Position numbers and translations under genes: made by a program. Shown here in pieces: positions 4,760 through 8,181 of a stretch of DNA of 8,181 bases. Each line of letters starts with the position of its first letter. The stretch's first letter is position 1. The DNA comes from Planctomycetota bacterium (GTDB lineage Bacteria > Planctomycetota > Phycisphaerae > Phycisphaerales > SM1A02): contig QWPU01000133.1 of assembly GCA_003671065.1 (NCBI GenBank), positions 1 through 8,181 of the forward strand. The letters run 5' to 3'. Under the pieces are notes generated by a model, which saw nothing but the letters and a program-made list of their open reading frames with translations, did no database searches and was not told the origin of the DNA.

Positions 4760-5736
4760 GACCACGCCTCAGCAAAGGGAATTGGCAGCGGCGAACCGTC
4801 GAGCATTCCGCCGCGAATGACCGCGGGTTCGCACGAATCTTCCGCAAGCAGCGATGCGGTGCCGATGCCGTGCGCGCGCGTCGCGTTGGGAATCGACGCA
4901 GCCAGATGCGCGGCCACGCGAAGTGCATACGAACTTTCAAACGCAGTTGAAAGCACTACATCTGCGCCGAAATGTGCTGCTTCTGCGGCGCGCGCGCGAA
5001 TCGCGTCGAGCGAACCGATCGTGGACATGCGAAGAATCCACGCGGCGACGCAGCCGCTGCGAGCGAGTTGCGCGCGGAGAGTGTGCGCATGCGTCGATTG
5101 ATCGAGCGCAGTTTCATCAAGCGCGATCTTGATGCCCGTCGCGCTCGAAAGCGCCGCAAGGTGCGAAGCGTCGCGCAGTGGATCTTCAAGATACTCAATG
5201 CGATGAGCGTCAATGCCGCGCAATCGCGCAACGCATTCATCGAGCGTGAGGCGTTGATTAGCATCAATGCGAAAGTGCGCAGCAGGAAGCGCGTGCATGA
5301 AGCGCGTGAGTAGTTCGCGTTCATCCGCTTCGCTCGCGCGACCGAACTTCAACTTGACGACGCGCGCGTCGCGCAACTCATGCAGCGCCGCATCCGTGCA
5401 CTGCACAAGCGCTCCAGCAAAGAGTTGCGCAACACGCACAGGCTGCACCGCGCGTGCACCGAAACCATCAAGCGTTTCCAACGCCATCGACGCCGCGCAC
5501 GCCGCACTCGGCGCAAGCGCGTCGATCTCGATGAGTCCATCGCTCCAGTCTTCCAGCGCGAGCATGCACTCGTCAAGCGTTTCTATGTGCAGACCCGCAA
5601 GAGGCGCGCATTCACCGTAGCCCGAACGCGATTCATTGCGCGCGCACAGAAACAGCACCTCGCGCGCTTCAACACCAACGATGCTCTGCGCGTCCTTACG
5701 AACTGGCAGCGAAACACGCAGCATCTCGACGCTCAT
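4756..5736 (-). CDS. menC: o-Succinylbenzoate synthase (MenC), enolase superfamily
   Basis: MenC dehydrates SHCHC to o-succinylbenzoate. The 326-residue product has the N-terminal capping region (GYGECAPLAGLHIET, 39-53, matching GWGEISPLPGFSQET of E. coli) and the C-terminal barrel with KLK (Lys128, Lys130), metal ligands Asp158 (FRIDANQ), Glu184 (YLEDP) and Asp207 (IALDET), and STAFESS (263-269), matching SSSIESS of E. coli. The second catalytic lysine, Lys235 in E. coli (IKPTLTGSL), aligns with Arg236 in ILRMSTIGSL, a marked departure. The frame stays open to 5967, but the ATG at 5736 is right: it lies in an ATGA overlap with the menA stop and has GGAGG 6 bases upstream. The family is sure. 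Activity is likely but not certain because of Arg236; a related N-acylamino-acid racemase or dipeptide epimerase is unlikely given the operon. Confidence 0.92.
   Translation of the reverse strand: MSVEMLRVSLPVRKDAQSIVGVEAREVLFLCARNESRSGYGECAPLAGLHIETLDECMLALEDWSDGLIEIDALAPSAACAASMALETLDGFGARAVQPVRVAQLFAGALVQCTDAALHELRDARVVKLKFGRASEADERELLTRFMHALPAAHFRIDANQRLTLDECVARLRGIDAHRIEYLEDPLRDASHLAALSSATGIKIALDETALDQSTHAHTLRAQLARSGCVAAWILRMSTIGSLDAIRARAAEAAHFGADVVLSTAFESSYALRVAAHLAASIPNATRAHGIGTASLLAEDSCEPAVIRGGMLDGSPLPIPFAEAWS
4767..4771 (-). promoter_or_regulatory. Ribosome binding site that fixes the menE start
   Basis: TGAGG on the minus strand lies 7 bases before the GTG at 4759 but only 1 base before the GTG at 4765, so it supports the shorter MenE of 399 residues. 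Confidence 0.6.
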
Positions 5737-6623
5737 GCAACACCTCCATCGAACCATGAACCGACCGCGAACGCTGCTCCGTAGCAATAGAGCAGCGCGC
5801 CAAACATCGCGAGATTGCCGTTGAGCGCTGCACCGTCGCGACCGCGAAGGATCGTGATCGTCGCAGGTGTCGCGAAGAGTGCGACGAGCGTTGCGAGCAT
5901 CACGCTCGCAGGAAGTGCGCAGCATCGCCAGGCAATCATCGGTGTCGCCAATGCCAACAAGTGACACGCACCGATCTGCGCGCGCGCGCTGCGTTGTCCA
6001 TATCGCACCGCGAGTGTGCGCTTGCCATTGGCCGCGTCGAGGACGCGATCACGCAAGTTGTTCGTCGCAAGTAAACACACGGCGATCGCGCCAGATCCGA
6101 TGCCGCAAAGCAGCGCCGTCGTCGTCCACGCACCATCGCACGCCGCGCGCGTGCCAGCGACTGCGATAGGACCGAAGAACGCGAAGACGAAGAGATCGCC
6201 CAGACCGCGATACGCCAACGCAATCGGTGGCGCGGTGTAGGCGACAGCGCTGATTGCACCAACAACGCCAATCATCGCGAAGATCGCACCCGAACGCTTC
6301 GTTAGGAAAAACGCTGGAATCGCCGCGAGAATCAGCACGAAGATGAGCGCGTTGCGCATTGCGCGCGGCGTGATGAGACCAGATCCAACCGCGCGAGTTG
6401 GACCAAGACGGTCTCCCGAATCCGTGCCGCGCACGCCGTCATACAGATCATTCGCAAAGTTACTCGCGATCTGCAACAGACACGCGCCCGCAAACGCAAG
6501 CACGATTGGCGTGAGAACAAACACGCCGTCGTGCTTCGCAAGCGCGGCGCCAATGAGCACTGGACAGAGCGATGCGCCGAGCGTCTTGAGACGAAGCGCG
6601 CCAACCCACACGCGCATGTTCAC
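5733..6623 (-). CDS. menA: 1,4-Dihydroxy-2-naphthoate polyprenyltransferase (MenA)
   Basis: MenA joins a polyprenyl chain to DHNA in the cytoplasmic membrane, giving demethylmenaquinone. The 296-residue product has about eight or nine hydrophobic segments and the two Asp-rich sites of the UbiA superfamily: NFANDLYDG (55-63, Asp59 and Asp62) and NNLRDRVLD (188-196, Asp192 and Asp196), followed by GKRTLAVRYG (200-209), the block typical of MenA rather than UbiA. The N-terminus WVGALRLKTLGASLCPV fits the usual start, with Leu where Pro is common in RPKTL. The chosen GTG at 6623 makes a GTGA overlap with the menB stop; an ATG at 6617, two bases past that stop, is equally plausible and shortens the protein by two residues. 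No strong ribosome binding site is seen, so translation probably depends on coupling to menB. It ends in an ATGA overlap with menC. Confidence 0.95.
   Translation of the reverse strand: MNMRVWVGALRLKTLGASLCPVLIGAALAKHDGVFVLTPIVLAFAGACLLQIASNFANDLYDGVRGTDSGDRLGPTRAVGSGLITPRAMRNALIFVLILAAIPAFFLTKRSGAIFAMIGVVGAISAVAYTAPPIALAYRGLGDLFVFAFFGPIAVAGTRAACDGAWTTTALLCGIGSGAIAVCLLATNNLRDRVLDAANGKRTLAVRYGQRSARAQIGACHLLALATPMIAWRCCALPASVMLATLVALFATPATITILRGRDGAALNGNLAMFGALLYCYGAAFAVGSWFDGGVA
5741..5747 (-). promoter_or_regulatory. Strong ribosome binding site of menC inside menA
   Basis: GGAGGTG on the minus strand lies within the last codons of menA, with GGAGG 6 bases before the ATG at 5736. It decides the menC start against the long upstream open frame and is the best Shine-Dalgarno match in the operon. 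Confidence 0.75.
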
Positions 6624-7504
6624 GGCGCGTGCTTTCGAAAGTCTGGCGTGCGCCTCTCAAGTTGCGCGTTCTTGCCTTCCTTCGCTTCGTCAGTCATGTA
6701 ATAGAGCATGGTCGCGAGGCCCGAAAGTTCTTGCAAACCCGCTTGACCATCGCAGTCAGCATTGAGCGCGGCCTTGAGCGCTCGCAACGCAGTCGGTGAG
6801 TTCGCCAGCATCTCGCGGCACCACTGCACAGTCACTTCTTCGAGCTCACTCACGCTGACCACAGCATTGATGAGCCCCATGTCGAGCGCTTCCTTCGCCG
6901 AGTAACTGCGGCAGAGAAACCACATTTCGCGTGCGCGTTTTTGACCAATGATGCGCGCCATGTAACTCGCGCCATAGCCGCCATCGAAACTTCCCATGCG
7001 CGGACCAACTTGCCCGAACCGCGCGTTTTCCGCGGCAATCGTGAGATCGCACATCATGTGTAGCACATGCCCACCACCAATCGCCCAGCCAGCAACCATC
7101 GCAACAACTGGCTTGAAGCAGGTGCGAATTTCTCGCTGAAACTCGAGCACATTGAGCATCTCCTCACCGCTCTCAGAGCGATAGCCCGCGTGACCGCGCA
7201 CGCGCTGATCGCCGCCCGCGCAAAACGCGCGTTCGCCTTCACCTGTGAGAATGATCACGCCAATGTCACGATCATTCTTTGCGTCCAGCAACGCCGTGCG
7301 CATCTCTTCGACGGTGCGCGGCGTGAATGAGTTGCGCACTTCGGGTCGATTGATGCTGATCTTCGCGATGCCTTCGCACTTCGAGTATTTCACTTCGGCG
7401 TAGTCACTTGCGCACGCGACTGGCTTCCAGTTGCAGGCAGGACGAATCGTCTCGGTGGTTTCGGTTGAAGGCTTCGCGATGGTGATTGGTGTTACTTGAG
7501 TCAT
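6620..7504 (-). CDS. menB: 1,4-Dihydroxy-2-naphthoyl-CoA synthase (MenB), bicarbonate-dependent type
   Basis: MenB closes the second ring of the naphthoate by an intramolecular Claisen condensation of OSB-CoA. The 294-residue crotonase-fold protein closely resembles E. coli MenB: AFCAGGDQRVRGHAGY (93-108) and AGWAIGGGHVLHMMCDLTIA (138-157) form the CoA site and oxyanion hole, GSFDGGYGASYMARIIGQ (171-188) carries Ser172 (Ser161 in E. coli), and LYYMTDE (267-273) carries Tyr269 (Tyr258 in E. coli). Gly167 in QVGPRMGSF sits where E. coli has Gly156, the mark of the class that uses bound bicarbonate as base; the other class has an Asp there. About eleven extra residues lie at the N-terminus. The ATG at 7504 overlaps the menH stop (ATGA), and the menB stop overlaps the menA GTG. 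Very sure. Confidence 0.97.
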   Translation of the reverse strand: MTQVTPITIAKPSTETTETIRPACNWKPVACASDYAEVKYSKCEGIAKISINRPEVRNSFTPRTVEEMRTALLDAKNDRDIGVIILTGEGERAFCAGGDQRVRGHAGYRSESGEEMLNVLEFQREIRTCFKPVVAMVAGWAIGGGHVLHMMCDLTIAAENARFGQVGPRMGSFDGGYGASYMARIIGQKRAREMWFLCRSYSAKEALDMGLINAVVSVSELEEVTVQWCREMLANSPTALRALKAALNADCDGQAGLQELSGLATMLYYMTDEAKEGKNAQLERRTPDFRKHAP

Positions 7505-8181
7505 GATGAACTTTCGGTGGCGCGTTCGATGAGTCGCGCGCAGGCGCTCGGTGCTTCAAGTGGAAGCACATGACCTGCATGCGGAATCGTTTCGATAGTC
7601 AGAGTTGTAGCGAGGCACGCAAGGCGACGCGCTGAGAGAGCATACCGCTCGTCAAGCGCGCCTACTGCAAGCGTGCTGCGCGAGGCGCGTTGGATCAGCG
7701 CGTCTTCACGGCAGACCGAGCGACCGGGCGAACAAGCGGCGATGCACTCGCTCCAGAAATCAGCGTCGCCAAGGGCACGGCGGGCGCGTGCGTGCATGAA
7801 GGACGAATGCGCGCGAAACGGCGCGAATAGTGGCAGTTCGTACCACTGCTGCGCGAACGCGTCGATGCCGAGCTCGCGTAACTGCGCTGCGCGCGCATCG
7901 TCTTCACGCGCGCGAACTTCGCGCTCGGCTTGCTCACTGACTCCTGCGCTTGTCGAAAGCAACAACAGTTGAGGCGCGAGTTCGGGCCGCGTCGCCGCGA
8001 GTTCGAGCGCAATGCGTCCGCCCATTGAGTAACCGATGAGTGCGTCGCAAGGCTCACTCTCCAACCTCAACGCAAGTTGTTGCGCCGCGCAGGCAATCGA
8101 TGCACATCCAAGATCACGCAGGGCCACGCACTCGCACTGAATGCCTGGCACAAGATGCGCGAGCACATCAGCCCAATCGGC
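7501..8181 (-). CDS. menH: SHCHC synthase (MenH), alpha/beta-hydrolase, 5' end outside window
   Basis: MenH eliminates pyruvate from SEPHCHC to give SHCHC, the MenC substrate. The visible 226 residues run from the window edge; the frame is open there, so the N-terminal strand and the HGF-type oxyanion motif lie beyond 8181. A GTG at 8166 is an internal codon rather than the start, because the preceding ADWAD continues the family's conserved dW block. Counting from the first visible residue, the nucleophile is Ser52 in the MenH-type GYSMGGR (50-56), the acid is Asp177 (GALDERY), and the His is 204 (PHAGHVLPLEAP). QWYELPLF (112-119) is another MenH mark. Its stop overlaps the menB ATG, placing it in the operon. 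Known men operons make menD or menF the likely upstream neighbour. A generic alpha/beta-hydrolase is an unlikely alternative given motif and context. Confidence 0.92.
   Translation of the reverse strand, partial: ADWADVLAHLVPGIQCECVALRDLGCASIACAAQQLALRLESEPCDALIGYSMGGRIALELAATRPELAPQLLLLSTSAGVSEQAEREVRAREDDARAAQLRELGIDAFAQQWYELPLFAPFRAHSSFMHARARRALGDADFWSECIAACSPGRSVCREDALIQRASRSTLAVGALDERYALSARRLACLATTLTIETIPHAGHVLPLEAPSACARLIERATESSS

Noticed and set aside
4860..5400. Dense runs of GCGCGC and CGCGCG in the men operon
   Set aside because: They fall mostly on Ala (GCG) and Arg (CGC) codon pairs of real proteins, so codon bias explains them without a separate element.
5737..5967. N-terminal extension of the MenC frame, which would start at 5967
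   Set aside because: The extra 77 residues overlap menA in another frame and are Arg/Ser/Cys-rich; the ATG at 5736 has a strong GGAGG site and an ATGA overlap, and gives the usual MenC N-terminus.
1..8181. Mobile elements, CRISPR arrays, tRNA/rRNA genes or prophage genes
   Set aside because: No transposase or integrase motifs, no regularly spaced repeats, and no tRNA-like cloverleaf sequence were seen on either strand.

Overview
The window is a dense, GC-rich bacterial chromosome segment. Its main content is the distal part of a classical (o-succinylbenzoate-route) menaquinone operon on the minus strand. I infer a member of Planctomycetota, perhaps Phycisphaerae. The reasons are the secreted DUF1080/3-keto-disaccharide-hydrolase protein of the type abundant in that phylum, the predominance of minus-strand genes with few recognisable promoters, and the overall base composition. 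No single marker here settles the taxon, so this is an inference only.

Region 8181 to 3560 (minus strand, read right to left): menH (5' end outside the window), menB, menA, menC and menE. Each of the four junctions is a 4-base ATGA or GTGA stop/start overlap, provided menE starts at the GTG at 4759, which the ribosome binding site supports. The genes cover SHCHC synthase, OSB synthase, OSB-CoA ligase, DHNA-CoA synthase and DHNA prenyltransferase. MenF/isochorismate synthase and MenD are not visible and would be expected beyond position 8181.

Region 3122 to 3553 (plus strand): a small hotdog-fold acyl-CoA thioesterase runs tail to tail into menE with only 6 bases between the stop codons. It is a good candidate for the DHNA-CoA thioesterase, the one step between MenB and MenA that the operon lacks.

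Region 3036 to 1571 (minus strand): three closely spaced genes for a secreted DUF1080 protein, a small DUF4236 protein with a C-terminal membrane segment, and an unrecognised 105-residue protein. They may form one transcription unit. Positions 3037-3121 separate this unit from the divergent thioesterase gene.

Region 1570 to 1 (minus strand): a 204-base gap holding a two-copy 24-base imperfect repeat and several competing inverted repeats, followed by a secreted GH13 alpha-amylase-family protein with an N-terminal CBM48-like domain. Its C-terminus lies beyond position 1.

How they work together: in the canonical order, MenH acts before MenC, MenE makes OSB-CoA, MenB closes the naphthoate ring, a thioesterase releases DHNA, and MenA prenylates it at the membrane. 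The left-hand genes look like exported carbohydrate-active proteins and are not obviously linked to quinone synthesis. I see no mobile element, CRISPR array, tRNA or rRNA. The most notable points are an OSB synthase with Arg in place of a normally invariant catalytic Lys, the convergent thioesterase, and the potentially structured leader ahead of the amylase gene.
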